From Alnus glutinosa (lineage: Eukaryota > Streptophyta > Magnoliopsida > Fagales > Betulaceae), in contig NC_084886.1 of NCBI RefSeq assembly GCF_958979055.1, positions 50,179,654-50,243,653 on the forward strand: a DNA stretch of 64,000 nucleotides. The letters run 5' to 3'. The position numbers were made by a program, and so were the translations under genes. The notes under the pieces are model-generated. The model did no database searches. It was not told where the DNA came from and saw nothing but the letters and a program-made list of their open reading frames with translations. Shown here in pieces: positions 1-12,800 of this stretch; the first letter of the stretch is position 1, and each line of letters begins with the position of its first letter.

Positions 1-1126
1 CTAGTTTACCAGTCATATCGTAATTTGGAAAGATTTCTCCTTAATTAGGGTCTCTGGATGTCGTTTACTCGGCTCATGTGCTTTAACTGGTTTCCTTAAT
101 TAGCGCAAAAAAACTTGAACTAGTTGGACAACAAGTTATGCCTCTTCATTGCTTTTCACAGGGTGGAAAGTTAATGTGGTTCAGTAGTATGACAGATGCA
201 GCCATTTTTTAGTTGCTGCTGCTGCGCCATGTTCTTGAGGATGAGTTGGCATGCGGTTTGGAGGTATTCTGAAGTTATTAGAGCCTCATACCAGATTGAG
301 TGAAGTAAAAGATGCACAGATAACCAAAGGAAGTTGTTTTTAGGTAGTGCATGGGATGAGCCAAAGATGATTGACATTTGACGCAGTCAGACCTAGGAAC
401 AACTGAACAAGTATGAAAAACATGAGTTGATTGACAAAGCTTTCCTTCTTTATGAGAAGTGGCAAGTATATTAGACCTTTGATGTTGGTTCAAACTAAGA
501 AAGCGGTGAACACCACTCCCATAGACTGATGACAAGATATGATGTTAATTCAAGTTGCGCGTTTTGAGTCTTGGAAACAGGGTATTAGGAGCTCAGTTTT
601 GATTTAGGGTATTATTTTAGTATGAGTATTTAATTGGTCTCCGTAATGACTGTGGGATTAAAATTACATAGATTCATATCTTTCTTCTGCTTTCCAATGT
701 TAGCCTCTGCATCCTTTATGGAAGATTATGTGAAAAAGATACTCTGATTTAAGTTGCTTCATTGACTCACTTTTCAATTATAAGCTAAGATTAATTTGGA
801 CTCTAGTTCCAAGTTTTAATGGGACAAAATAAGGATTATCAGCTGGAAGGAGGCTATCGATCAATTTCAACTTTATGTGCTAGGGGTGGTTGTAGCTGCT
901 TTCTCTTACTTTTGAGCAGAGTGCTTCTTTGAATAATACATCTTATGTCTAATATTAATTCTCAGCAGCTTTTTTTTTAATCAAATTTCCTACTATTCTT
1001 ATTCTTGTGTTGTTGTAGGTGACACAATTTTGTTCACATTTACTGCTTCATGAAAATAAATTGATTTATAAAGTTGATGCCTCTAGGTTTTGTTGGTCTT
1101 TGGTAATTAACAGTGTTATGTGGCAG
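1..1126 (+). other. Presumed intron 1 of the CRK gene
   Basis: No convincing exon is seen. The sequence is T-rich and ends in an AG right before ATGACAACAGC, where CRK proteins read K-MTTAIA after the ATP-binding Lys region. An open frame runs from about 1019 into exon 2, but its translation before residue Met (1127) is unlike CRK proteins, so it is read as intron. Confidence 0.6.
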
Positions 1127-4122
1127 ATGACAACAGCAATAGCAGTTGAAGATGTTCGTAGGGAAGTGAAAATATTAAAAGCCTTATCTGGGCATAACAA
1201 TCTGGTCAAATTTCATGATTCGTTTGAGGATGCCAATAACGTCTACATAGTTATGGAGTATGTGTATCCTTGTTGAAGTCTCATTCTAAGAAGAATTATC
1301 TCTTGGTGGCAGTTATTTACTTTGTGTTTGATTATGTGAGGAACGATGATAAACTTTTGCCTAGAATGCAAAATATTTTTAATACCATTCATTGGATATA
1401 AAATATATAGATAGGTTAATCTAGGCGTACTTTTTTATATTTGTTGACCTTTGATTGTTCTGAAGGATTTCGATTTTCTTTTCCCTTTCAGATTGTGTGA
1501 GGGTGGAGAACTACTGGACAGAATTCTGTCTAGGTAAATATGGATGAGTTTATTTTGTTTGTACTAAAAATCTTATTCCTAATCATGGTGATTTTAAGTC
1601 CTACTTTTGTTTTCTATGAGTTTAATTTGATTGTAGTCCTCATGAATTGTTACTATCCTTTAATGTAGAGGTGGAAGATACACGGAGGAAGATGCTAAAA
1701 AAATTGTGGTTCAAATTGTAAGCGTAGTTGCCTTTTGTCATCTTCAAGGTGTTGTCCATCGTGATCTAAAGCCAGAGGTATCGCATTGCCAACGAACTAA
1801 TAATCTTTCTCCAATTTACTACTACTCTTGCAATCGGAATGAATTGGCTGTGCCCATGCCCATGCATGTTGTTTTCTTTTTTGTGTTTTTAGTTATTGTT
1901 CCGAATTCCAATTAATAACTCTATATGTGCTGACTGCTTGACAGAATTTTCTTTTTGTCACAAAAGATGAGAATGCTCCAATGAAGGCTATCGATTTTGG
2001 TCTATCTGATTTTATCAGGCCAGGTAACAGTTTCTTAACCTTGTACAATGGCTTGGATAGATGAATATCCTAGAGCGATAAATACTATGATGTAGTATAA
2101 CCCAGTTGTCCTAATTTTATTTTCTTATTTAAGTAGCTCCTTTTGTTGTATCTTTACTGTGATATATATGCGCACTTTGATGGTTAAATAAGTGGTTCAA
2201 GCTGCCACCTAATATTATCATATGCTCCCTGCAAAGCTTCATCTTTTGAAGGGGTTTTTCTCTTTTAATTTTTAGTTTCAGTAGGTAAGAATGATTAAGA
2301 ATTAGATAGATAAAACACAAAACACGCATCCAATTACTATTTCTCAATTGGGTGACGGGACCAATTGCCATATTTGAGTTCTATCCATAAAAGGTATTTG
2401 CTTGGTTACTAGCTCACATTATTCAGAACCCTGTTCCTGAGTTATTGACCATATTAAGTTAGATTGGTGAAAAAGTCAACTTAGTTTTGGGATTTTCCTC
2501 CATCTGAATATACAGAACTCATACTCATACAGAAAATCTTTTTAGCATGTTGCATTTTGTCATGTCCAATCATTTTGTAGGGGCAACTTGGCAAGCTAAC
2601 TAGCCATTCCGTAGTGATGTACTTTGCTCCAAATACGGCCATGGCTACAAGATAGCATTAGGATTTAACTAAATTCAACCACATCCTTGTTGATAAGGGG
2701 TTCTTGACTATACATAATTGCATGTAGCAGTCCAATTCTCTGTCACTTGATCCTTGATTGGTGCAATTTGAATTTCTTATCATGGATCTATGCTTTGTCT
2801 TACTCCTACTATTGTTTGTTCAATTTTGCTTGTAAAAGTTTTTCTCTCTTTAGGCTGCATTTGGTTAATAATAAAGTTCGCTGGAAAATATTTCTCAAGA
2901 AAAGTGAAGTAAAGGAAAGTGGAAAGAAAAGGAAAATTGATTTTCATGACTTTTCAAGTAATTATGTGGTTTTGCAAGAAAAGTTTGCAGACAAATGGTA
3001 ATAACTTCCCTGTGGTGATTACTTACCCAAGAAACAAAAAACTTTCATGTGATGCATAATCTTGTTAAAATGCACGATCAGATTTTAGGGAAAGCATACT
3101 GCAGGAAAGTAGTCAGTGGTGAGACTTACAAGTTTTCGTGACAGTCAACAACAGAAATTTTTCAGGAAAATAGTTTTATTTTCTTTTACCTTTTGTTTTC
3201 TTGATAATCAAATGGAGCCTAAGTTGTGGATATTCATCTGATTTTTGCACTTAAATGATTGTATTAAACGGATAACAATTTTGGCACCCATAGATATGCT
3301 TGTGTGTGTTGTTTGGAAGATGGTACCTATATGTATTCTTTGGTGTGTTTGGAAGGAGAGAAATCTTAGGTGTTTTGAAGACTTGGAGAATTCCATGGAG
3401 AATATTGTTGCATCGTTTTTACATTTGTTGTATCTTTGGACGGAGGCTTTTTTGTCACCCGTGTCTATTAGCTTTTCTGATTTTCTTGTTCGTTTTTCTT
3501 TGCCTTCTTAGGCGTTTCCTTGTGTATACTTCCAATGTACTTAGAGGGGCGCTTTACGCTTTTTTTTTTCTTTATATAAAATTTCATTTACTCATAAAAA
3601 AAAAAAGATATGCTTGTGTCAAGATTGTTTTTAGTTTTGTATCTTAGCTTGCAATGGTCTGGGAAAATGCCACTTTCATCTATACATTCCTTTAATAATT
3701 GTTTGCCTTGTATTCATGGGCACATTGATTTCACAGAAGTTCTAATTCTTGTACATGTACAGATCAACGTCTCAATGATATTGTTGGCAGTGCATACTAT
3801 GTTGCACCTGAAGTGCTTCATAGATCTTACAGTGTTGAAGCAGATTTATGGAGTATCGGTGTGATAACATATATATTGTTATGTGGAAGCAGACCTTTCT
3901 GGGCACGTACTGAATCAGGAATCTTTCGTTCTGTGCTAAGGGCTGATCCTAATTTTGATGATTCACCTTGGCCTTTGGTGTCACCAGAAGCTAAAGATTT
4001 TGTTAGAAGGCTTTTGAACAAGGACCACAGGAAAAGAATGACTGCTGCTCAAGCTCTAGGTAAGATATATGTGATTTATGGTTTTGTCCTTAATTTACTA
4101 TTAATTGTTAGAAACTTTAAAT

Positions 4123-4162
<40 letters not shown>

Positions 4163-7100
4163 GAGTTTCTTTGATTTGTCCAAATTTTCCTACATAGTCG
4201 TATGCATATAAATTTCTTACCAATGAAAAATGATGATCACATCTATATTTGCAGCTCACCCATGGCTACGTGATGAAAACCAAGCTGTGCCTTTAGATAT
4301 TTTGATCTACAAGTTAGTTAGGTCATATGTTCGTGCGACACCTTTCAAACGTGCAGCATTAAAGGTAGTTTCCCAGTATCTTATTATTAAAACACAATTG
4401 TTTATGGAAGAAGGTGTCTTTCTTTCCCCCCCATGAAAAAAAAGAAAAGAAAAAAGAAATATAAAAGAACCAACGATGTTAAAAAAACAAATCAACAAGG
4501 TGGCCTAAGATTTGATGTAAAGGCGGGGCAGAACTATAATTTTAGGTTTTGGGGGAACAAAAAACAAAAACAAAAAAAAAAAACACTTTTTGGGTGGTAA
4601 AAAGTTAATTTTGGAAGAATTTGTATTAGATTTTTTTAAAAACTTTTATGGGACCATGTCAATTTTTTTTTAAAAAAAATTAAATTTTTACTGCTACCCA
4701 AGCTCCAACGTGATTCCACCCGTGCATAGGCGTGTTTGCCTTTACATGGCACTTTCAAGTGGCATGTGTCACACATGGCCCATTGCTTGGGGCAAGATAG
4801 CTTTTCACTTGACGTTTTATGAATGCTTTATACTTGTTCTCTCTAAGCCATATTTCATTTTTTTTTTTTTTTTATAATAATTGCAGGCTCTCTCAAAAGC
4901 TTTAACAGAAGATGAGCTCATCTACCTTAGGGCTCAGTTTGAGCTGTTGGAACCAAAAGATGGATGTGTGTCCCTCGATAATTTTAGGGCGGTTAGTTTG
5001 TGCTTCCTTATATTTCTCAGTTCCTTTATGACATTTAGGTTACCTTTTGAACACAGGATTTCGTTATCAAGTAACACTGTAATATAGTTATTTGATTAAT
5101 GAATTCAAGGTTGACTTATGGAGTAGAATTTTATTTATATATTATCTTATTTCTATTTCATCATGACATTTCAATTTATTGTGAAGAAAAGTGCAGGCTC
5201 TCATGAGAAATGCCACTGATGCCATGAGGGAGTCAAAGGTTCCTGACATTTTAAATTCGGTAAGAAATATTGATGTATGTTAATTAGTTTTTTTTTTTTT
5301 GATAAGTAATTTTAAATCAATTCTTAAAAAGCGCAGAGTGGCGCAACCCTAATACACGAGAAGTATACAAGAGTGCCCTTAAAAGGATGGAATAGAGAAT
5401 AAATTTAAAAAGTTTACATAAGTAAAAATATTCAAGCAATGATGGGACGCTATCCAAATATATAAAGTATTGAGCAAACGCTTCTGAATCTCCACCATTG
5501 ATGTCTCTATATCTTTAAAGAGCCGCTCATTCCGCTACCGTCAAATACACCACATTAAACACAGAGGAACTAACCGCCAAGCTTCTTTAGCAGGACCATA
5601 CCCAACCGACGCACCCCAACTAGTCAACAACTCCAGCACCGTTTGTGGCATAACCCACTCGACCTCAAATAAAGTAAGAATGTAACTCCAAAGATCATGG
5701 GCAACTTCGCAGTGAAGCAACAAATGGTCAATAGTCTCCCCACTCTTTTTATACATACAACACCACTCAATCACTACGATATTCATCTTACGCAAATTGT
5801 CATGCGTCAAAATTTTACCTAAAGTTGCTGATCGTACAAAGAAAGCCACCCTTGTCAGAGCGTTAACATGCCAGATACTCTTCCACAGAAATGAAGGGCC
5901 ATCTTTCCTAATAATCACTTCACAATAGGACCTCACTTCAAATAAACCCCTTTTAGAGGGGTTCCAAACTAACTTGTCACCCTCTCCATGTCAAATTGAA
6001 GAAGAGTAAAGCCGCTCGAAGGAAGAAAGAACAATCTCCATCTCCCAATCCTGGATTTGCTGCGTAAAAAGAACATTCCATTGAATAACTCCATTATGAA
6101 AGACCAAGTTATCCACAGCCATCGCATCTTTGTTCCTAACAATACTAAACAGAACTGGAAAGCACTGCTTCAAAGATCTATCCCCACACTACCAATCATG
6201 CCATAAACTAATAAGTGACCCATCCCCTACCTCAAAACGAACAAAATTACATAACTTCTCCCACCCCCTCCTAATATGATTCGACACACCTACTCCAAAG
6301 GAACCCGACACCTCTTTCGAACACCACGCGCCCTTTAAGCTCTCAAATTTGGTGTCAATCATCAATCGTCAAAAAGCCTCTCTCTCCCTACCATATCTCC
6401 ACAACCATTTACCTTGAAGTGCTCGATTAAACTGGTTGAAATTGTGAACTCTCAACCCACCTGAATGCGATGGAATACAAATATATAGCTTCAAATTAGC
6501 TTCTCAAGAACAAATATATAACTTCAGATTAACATAAGGAAAGTATATGATTCCACATTTTGGCTTTGCTTGTTTTTCCATATATCATGGTGTTTCATCA
6601 TTAAGAGTGTAATGCTAGTTTAAAATGTTCTATTAGTTTTTGCACGATACGATACTTGGGAGTCCTTGTGTAATAGGAGATGAGTTAGAGACATGCATAG
6701 TCAGCTTAGTTCCTTTGAAAGCAGCACATGATGGAAAGAGAAAATGATTCCTACCACTTTCCATGTTAGAAGCTGTTGAATCTTGTGCCTGCCTGGGGCA
6801 TTCATTTGTTTTACTTTTTGCAGTTTCTCTGTTGACAAACATAGCTTTCAATGCAAAATGGATTGTTGTTATATTTTCTTCTTTTGTTCTGTCGATTTGA
6901 ATGTTGTTCCTGAAATACTTTATGCTAACTGTTTTAATGATGAATTTAAGATGGAACCGCTCTGTTATAAAAGAATGGACTTTGAAGAGTTTTGTGCTGC
7001 TGCAATCAGCACGTATCAGCTTGAGGCTCATGAAGGATGGGAGAACATTGCAAGTATGGCTTTTGAGTATTTTGAACAGGAAGGAAACCGGGCCATTTCA

Positions 7101-7419
7101 GTTATGGAACTGGCACAGGTATGAGCATCAAGCTATTAAACTTTAATATGGTATCAGAGCAAAGATTTTGAGTTCAACCATTGTCTCTGTTAAATATTCT
7201 ACGTGTTTGGTTTGGACTTGAACTCGCACGTGAGGAGGAGTATTAAAGTATTTTTCACATAACTTGATGAATAATCTTGTGCAGGAATTGAATCTGGGTC
7301 CTCAAGTTTACTCTTTGCTCAAGGATTGGATCAGAAACTCGGATGGAAAACTCAACTTCCTTGGATATACCAAATTTTTGCATGGTGTAACAATACGTAG
7401 TTCTAGCATAAGACACTGA
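1127..7419 (+). CDS. CRK: CDPK-related protein kinase (CRK family), 3' portion, 5' exon missing
   Basis: Serine/threonine kinase of the plant CDPK-related (CRK) family, not the Cys-rich receptor kinases. Exons with GT/AG borders and continuous frame: 1127-1257, 1492-1533, 1669-1777, 1945-2023, 3763-4059, 4255-4364, 4887-4991, 5197-5259, 6951-7118, 7285-7419 (stop TGA); together 412 residues. Visible motifs: REVKIL (alpha-C Glu), VYIVME hinge, HRDLKPENFLF catalytic loop, AIDFGLSDF (DFG), [12 protein letters not shown] (APE), [20 protein letters not shown], then a C-terminal region with degenerate EF-hand-like segments ([28 protein letters not shown]). CRKs run to about 570-600 residues, so roughly 160-190 residues, including the Gly-rich loop and the ATP-binding Lys, lie in an exon left of the window. 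The degenerate EF hands suggest weak or no direct Ca2+ binding, as known for the family. Which paralogue it is cannot be told. Confidence 0.93.
3306..3605 (+). mobile_element. 5'-truncated LINE (non-LTR retrotransposon) 3' end in CRK intron
   Basis: The plus strand encodes a LINE ORF2 C-terminal tail: [20 protein letters not shown], then LYLWTEAF. A run of A residues ends the insert at about 3596-3606. The 14-bp sequence AGATATGCTTGTGT occurs at 3292-3305 and again at 3606-3619, flanking the insert exactly as a target-site duplication would. This is a short dead insert in the intron between the exons ending at 2023 and starting at 3763. Confidence 0.8.
4125..4161. repeat. (TC)n microsatellite
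   Basis: About 18 uninterrupted TC units in the CRK intron that follows the exon ending at 4059. Confidence 0.95.
5288..6480 (-). mobile_element. Decayed LINE ORF2 fragment (reverse-transcriptase zinc-binding region), antisense in CRK intron
   Basis: On the minus strand, pieces of a LINE ORF2 end are readable in order: a segment with [13 protein letters not shown] (about 6430-6390), [18 protein letters not shown] and [18 protein letters not shown] (5991-6173), then the zf-RVT type domain with [11 protein letters not shown] and C-x2-C...HLLLHC (5541-5936), then [17 protein letters not shown] (about 5500). A T13 run at 5288-5300 is the poly(A) tail read in reverse. Several stops and frame breaks show it is dead. 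Its tail resembles the smaller plus-strand LINE at 3306, so both are probably one family. The 5' limit is approximate and no clear target duplication was found. Confidence 0.8.
7141..7262 (+). mobile_element. Retroelement-like scrap with TGGTATCAGAGC motif in last CRK intron
   Basis: The intron between exons ending at 7118 and starting at 7285 contains TATGGTATCAGAGCAAAG at about 7148, then GAGTTCAA and CACGTGAGGAGGAGTATTAAAG. TGGTATCAGAGC is the usual plant Ty1/copia primer-binding site sequence (complement of initiator tRNA-Met), and the CACGTGAGGRGGAGT-TTAAAG tail is one I recall beside such motifs in many dicots. Too short to classify firmly. Confidence 0.4.
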
Positions 7420-9183
7420 TAGCATTTACAACAAAGGGAGCTATTATTAACAGAAGTTTCATACAAATTGTTTTCACTTTTTCTACCGACAATTTAAAGA
7501 AAAATGTTGTAAAGATGAATGTCCAGACAAGGTTGAGATTGATGATTGATTCAATATTTCTTTTATGTCAGAAAGCGTTCTGTTTTCGAGCAACATCAAG
7601 ATATTTGTAACCATCGATCTTTTGTAAGAAGTATGTGCATATGAGCATAAAGTATCAACTGTTGAGATTAATTGTGTCGACAAAGATTAACATAATTTAA
7701 AATATATTCATTCAATTATGCGCCCTTAATGAATTATATGTTTGATTAGATGAAAAAAATAAAAATAAAAAGAGTACAGAAAAAACAAGAGGCAACTTTC
7801 AGCAACAAATGCACGTTGTTGTAAATGATCACATGCATTAATTCTTGATGGAGTATATAATAATAGAAAAGAAAAGATATTATTTCAGTCAAGCCAATCA
7901 TCCTCAAAAGTCAAAACATGCACCAGCTGGATAGGATTAGGCTCTGCCTCCAATTATTATGAAAATATCATCAGCTTTCTAGTGGAGCTTAATTAGTTGG
8001 CCTGGACAAACGTCTCAATTTAATTGTGTGCGTGTTGATTACGTCATCTGACGGTTGAAACATGCATAGTAGTGACTATGTTAAAATTTTTGCTTTCAAT
8101 TCTTTTATTTTTTCTTTTCAAAATAACTATATTAATTAATAAATTACTCAAATACAAAACTCTTAAATCTTTAAAAAAAAAAAAAAGAAAAAAAAAAGAA
8201 AGAAAGTGTAAAATGGGTATTACTCTTCACATCTATGCCACATCAAAATGTTTCTTTAAATTGAAAACAAAAAATATCTCCCAAAATACATTAACTTTAA
8301 TAAAGTCAATTATTTATTAAATTCTCCCGATATTAATTAACTACCAACCTACCTCAAGGAAAATGATATTATACACCAATATGAACTGGTTCCACATAAT
8401 GTTAAAATGCTTTAATTAGAATAAACCGATTCTAATTTTGATAAAATCAAGCCTAAATTTTACGTTCAAATATATAATAGATATTTCAAGAAAAAAATTT
8501 GGCCAAACATAGAAGAATTTTTCTTTTTTTTTTTTGTGAGACGAAAATTTAGCACCATGCATGCATGTAAAAAATCTTGGGGGGCAAAGCATCTAAAAAT
8601 CTAGTTGCTCAGTGAGAAAGACAAATGTGCTGTGGACCCTCTCTCGATCTCAAACCCTCTTCTTTCACACCCACACACCTAACCCTGTTGCATTCCCGGC
8701 CATATATATTCACCAAATATAAGGGACCAAAAATTCAACAGACAAGTGGGAAGAGAAAAGAATAATAATAATAATAATAATAATATAAAAAATAAAGATA
8801 ATAATAAATTTTGTTGGAAGGGACTTGATTCTTATCCTTGAAGCTCTTTAGGTGATCACCACACACCATCAAATTCAATGGCCCAAAGCAAACCCTTGGC
8901 CCCCTTCCATGTCCCAACCGTGTCCTACACGTTTTTACTTTCTTGTGTTCACATCATCAATGAAACTCGGAGAATCAAAAAGAAAAAAGGAAAAAGGAAA
9001 AAGAAAAAAGAAAAAACCAATTTGACAATTAATAAATCTTATCATTACATTTTGGTTATATATCATCGTAAATTTACACCAATCTGGGTACTGATCTATA
9101 GAATCTTCCACAAATACAAAAGAAAAAAGAAACAGAAAATAAAAAATAAAAATTTTACACGACACCGATCGACATCAAATTAA
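7420..9183. other. Intergenic, A/T-rich, no gene seen
   Basis: Holds the 3' flank of the CRK gene, several A-rich runs (8172-8206, 8990-9020, 9118-9150) and an (ATA)n tract at 8762-8785. Short frames here are low-complexity Lys-rich or Phe/Tyr-rich translations of A or T runs and are not supported as genes. The last part is the 3' flank of the minus-strand SAUR gene. Confidence 0.7.
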
Positions 9184-9588
9184 TTAAGCCCTAAAGCACC
9201 ACACATGATGATGGTGGTGGTGGTGGTGGTGGTGATGATGGTGGTGGTGGAGGATTGTTGACTTCTCTTTATCAATAATGCCCTGGACGGTGCGAAACTC
9301 CTCCACCTGGCAAGGGATGGTGATGGGGCCCTTGTGATCGAATCCGTACTCCTCCTCCGCTTCCTTCAAGAGGTGCATGAAGAGCGGGTGGTTGATGTAG
9401 ATGACAGGGATCACAAACCTTTGACGTTGCTCCTCACCTTGACCGACCAAGATCGCCAGACAACCCTTGGGGATGTCTTTCAGCTCCTTGGAATTCGCCT
9501 TCTCGTGGTGGCCGTGGTGATGATGATGAAGCAGGTTCGGAATATGGATGTGGAAATTCAGGTGGTGTCTTTCTCCAACAATCCCCAT
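9184..9588 (-). CDS. SAUR32: SAUR32-like small auxin-up RNA protein with poly-His tail
   Basis: Intronless, 134 residues if translation starts at MGIVGERHH (ATG at 9586-9588); an in-frame ATG at 9619-9621 would add 11 residues but gives an N-terminus unlike relatives. The SAUR domain spans roughly residues 37-107: DIPKGCLAILVGQGEE, RFVIPVIYINHPLFMHLLKE, AEEEYGFDHKGPITIPC, VEEFRTVQGIID. The protein ends in a 15-residue His run followed by VWCFRA; the -CFRA end matches the Arabidopsis SAUR32 type. His-rich stretches also precede the domain (HHHHHGHHEK). SAURs are short-lived auxin-induced proteins; typical members inhibit PP2C.D phosphatases to promote H+-ATPase activity and cell expansion, which is family knowledge and not shown for this gene. 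A TATA-like run lies at 9834-9844. Confidence 0.92.
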   Translation of the reverse strand: MGIVGERHHLNFHIHIPNLLHHHHHGHHEKANSKELKDIPKGCLAILVGQGEEQRQRFVIPVIYINHPLFMHLLKEAEEEYGFDHKGPITIPCQVEEFRTVQGIIDKEKSTILHHHHHHHHHHHHHHHVWCFRA

Positions 9589-9833
9589 TTTGCCAAAAAT
9601 TAAAAACCCTTGTTCGTACAAAACAGGTTTCTTTTTTTTCTTAAGAGGCTAGGCTAGGGTTATAAGAAAACTTGGGAGAATGGCCAGGGGTCAGACGAAG
9701 AGATTGCTAGGTTAAAGAGGGTTCGAGAGGACTCTGTTAAGGATGTCGGAATATTGCTCATGATAGATGGAGCTCAAAGATAACCCACATATGAACAAGA
9801 AAGAATGAAGCCAATATGGAGGAAGATTAGCTC

Positions 9834-9844
9834 ATATATATATA
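9834..9844 (-). promoter_or_regulatory. TATA-like element of the SAUR gene
   Basis: TATATATATAT run about 245 bp upstream of the chosen SAUR start codon, in a position compatible with a 5' leader of about 210 nt. No canonical TGTCTC auxin element was found close by. Confidence 0.4.
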
Positions 9845-9849
9845 GGTGC

Positions 9850-12800
9850 ACATGGTTGTGGCGGTAACGATGTTTAATTTCTAGGGTTTAATTTGCTTAC
9901 CTTCTACACAAAGGTTATATTCTACATTAATTAGTCGTTACCCTAGGGCTGAAATAGTCATATATATACAAATTATAGTTATCGGCGGGTTTTATTATTA
10001 TTATTGCCGTCTAAGATAGGAGTCCGAAAAGCTTTTGATTTACAGCTGGAAGTGGGAACCGGGAATGCGCTGTGTAGCTCACTCTTCCCGGATTAATTTC
10101 CTGATATACTCCATGGTTTTTGCTTAAGTTGACTTTTTATTTATTTATTTTATTTTATATATATATTGGGGTTCATCCACGAAAATTAGGCCTGAAAATT
10201 TTACTGAGTTTCGTTCACACTAGATAAGGATCTCCACAATTTTCCGGTCAATAAGGAGAGTTCATATAAGAGATGATTTACCAGTTCGGATAGGTGATCG
10301 TACAAATGGGTATGTGGATGTGGATTATATCGTCTACAATTAATTATTTGAGAGAATTCGAACAAATGATTGTGAAACACCATTTATGAGATCCACTTGA
10401 CCGGATAAGTAATTAGACAACCTAATTTTTATTTGATTAAGTAAGTTTCGTAAATAATCTCTTACAATTATCTGCACGAATTTGAGAGTAAATGGTTATA
10501 AACAATCTTAATTCTAAATAGGTTTAAGATAAACTTTCTTACAATGTTCTGATTGTTGGAAGTTTCAATCCGCAGACGGTCTAATTTTAAGAGATCCCAA
10601 CCTAAACTTAACGGGGGGAAGAGTTAAAGCATAAGCTGGATCAAGAGGTCGAGATGTGACCCAAAAAATAATATTCCATTTTCATTTTATACAGACAGGT
10701 GAGTTTCTTATTTTAGAGAGATCGAGATTAAAATATGATATTGGTCTATTTGAGACAGTACTTTATAGCAGAGAGATTGGAGGGTAAACGCTGTCAATAT
10801 TTTAAGGGACGGCAAATATGTGTAGATCACCCTTTCTTAGATGTGTTCTGGCCCTTGAGTTGACAAAGAGAGAGAGGGTGAGAGAATTGACAATTACCTA
10901 CAAAATCATTAATCATATGTCAATTATCAACTAAAAATTTAGATTATTTTTCCAAACAATCATTAGACCCATCTAAATAGGTTTACTCGGTCACGATTTT
11001 TCATCAGCATATGCATGAACCATTTAGGTTGATGCAGTACTCGATCCCCACCCTTCTCTCTCTCAAGAAAAAAAATAAAAGATCGATAAATATGAATATA
11101 ATATTTTGTGAATTTGGGGAGTTGGTTTGACTCCTTTTACGATTAAGATAATTACAAGAAGAATGAATGGCTGCTACAATTAAGGCATAGGTCATTAAAA
11201 ACTAAAAGATGTGATGGAGAAAGCTCAACCTAGCGGGACACCTTTTTGCCGTATAACCTACCTCAGTACATTTTTCAATCCAAAGGAAAGAAGACAAAAA
11301 TATTTTAAAATATAGATATTTATTTCGAAGAAAAAAATTTGTATATACAAATATCTAGTGATGTAATTAAGAAAAAAAATTTAGAAAACAAATATAATTT
11401 CAATATCAAAATTGAATATATAACACATAATTCATGTCAAAAAAAAAAATTATATACAACACATAATTATAAGGAAAATAGTTCATCTTCAATTCTAGCA
11501 CGCACGGATCAACACTTTTTCAAGATCAAAATCCTCTAAATTTTGTAAGGTAAAAAAGAATTATAAGGTAAAAAGTAAAAATTTAACTTATTGGCCCCTA
11601 TCAACAGATTATTTTCACTCTACCCCTATTTATAATTGCTTCTGGCTATGTCCTTGACTCCCTGCTACCATATAAAATTCCTTAATTTTCAACCACTATT
11701 TTTATTTGAATTTTACCGTATCACTTTTATCAATCTAACATCTATCAACTTAATATTTATTAATTTTATCACATTTCAAAAATAATAAGTAATAATGTGA
11801 TAAAATTTTAATTTTTAATTTTTTTTTTAAAAAAAGAATATTATACAATGTTAAAAAAACTATAAAAGATCGACATTGATGACCTCGCTACGAACCGCGG
11901 ATTGGACTGCGCGTAGTAAGTAATGGTGTTGACAAGTTCTTCCGGTTCCAAATTTAGTTGCAGACTGGGGTAAAGACACGTGGGCATCTAGTGGCAAATG
12001 CTGCGCCACGTCAGCACAAGTGGTGCATATGGAAAGTATGAACAACAGAGCCGACCGACAATGAGGTGTCAACTACAGCTCAGCATTGGAGGGAACAGCC
12101 AATAGCAGGTCTCCAACATGTCCCTTTAGACATCAAAAGTGACGTCACATCGGCGCTTCTTAATTTTCTCATATTTATTTTTGCAAATTGTGTTAGTTGT
12201 CAATTAACAAAATAATTGACTTTTGTTTTTCTGTGTGCAACTGTGACACAAAATAAGGCCAAGGAAACAAATAAATCTGGAAATACCACAATTGCCCTTA
12301 ACTTTTGGTGATATACCCCACCCCCCCCCCCCCCCCCCACCCCACCATGGGGATCCCATGTTCTGCTCCAATTTAGGACCGGATCTTGTGCCTGAGTTTA
12401 TTGCAAAATTGTTGTTGAGATTTTCTTTCACGGAATTTACCATTTTGTATCCCTTCAACATTTATTACGTCAGTATTTATTATATTTATTACCTCGATCA
12501 TTTAGTTTGAAAATAATTGTTTTTTTTTTTTTAAGAAATTATATATAATACAGTACCATAAAAATTATAGAGTATCTTGCTCTGTAATTATTATAATGTA
12601 TTGTATATATGTTAATTGATCAAATTTGAAACAAAAACCTTCTCCTTAAATATTTCGTACCATTCTTGACAAAATAATAATAATAACAATTAATAATAGT
12701 ACTAAAAGTCGAAAAGAGAACATGTTCCAGCCTTACGATTGATTTCATTGATGTTGATGCTTCATGAATGCAATGAATGGTAAATTATTGCTATGTCTGA

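Noticed and set aside
1019-1126. Open frame upstream of CRK exon 2 that could be coding
   Set aside because: It joins in frame but its residues are unlike CRK proteins and it follows a weak splice context; a proper acceptor lies at 1126.
12292-12510. Frames with Pro or Gly runs
   Set aside because: They come from a poly-C tract and have no other protein-like feature.
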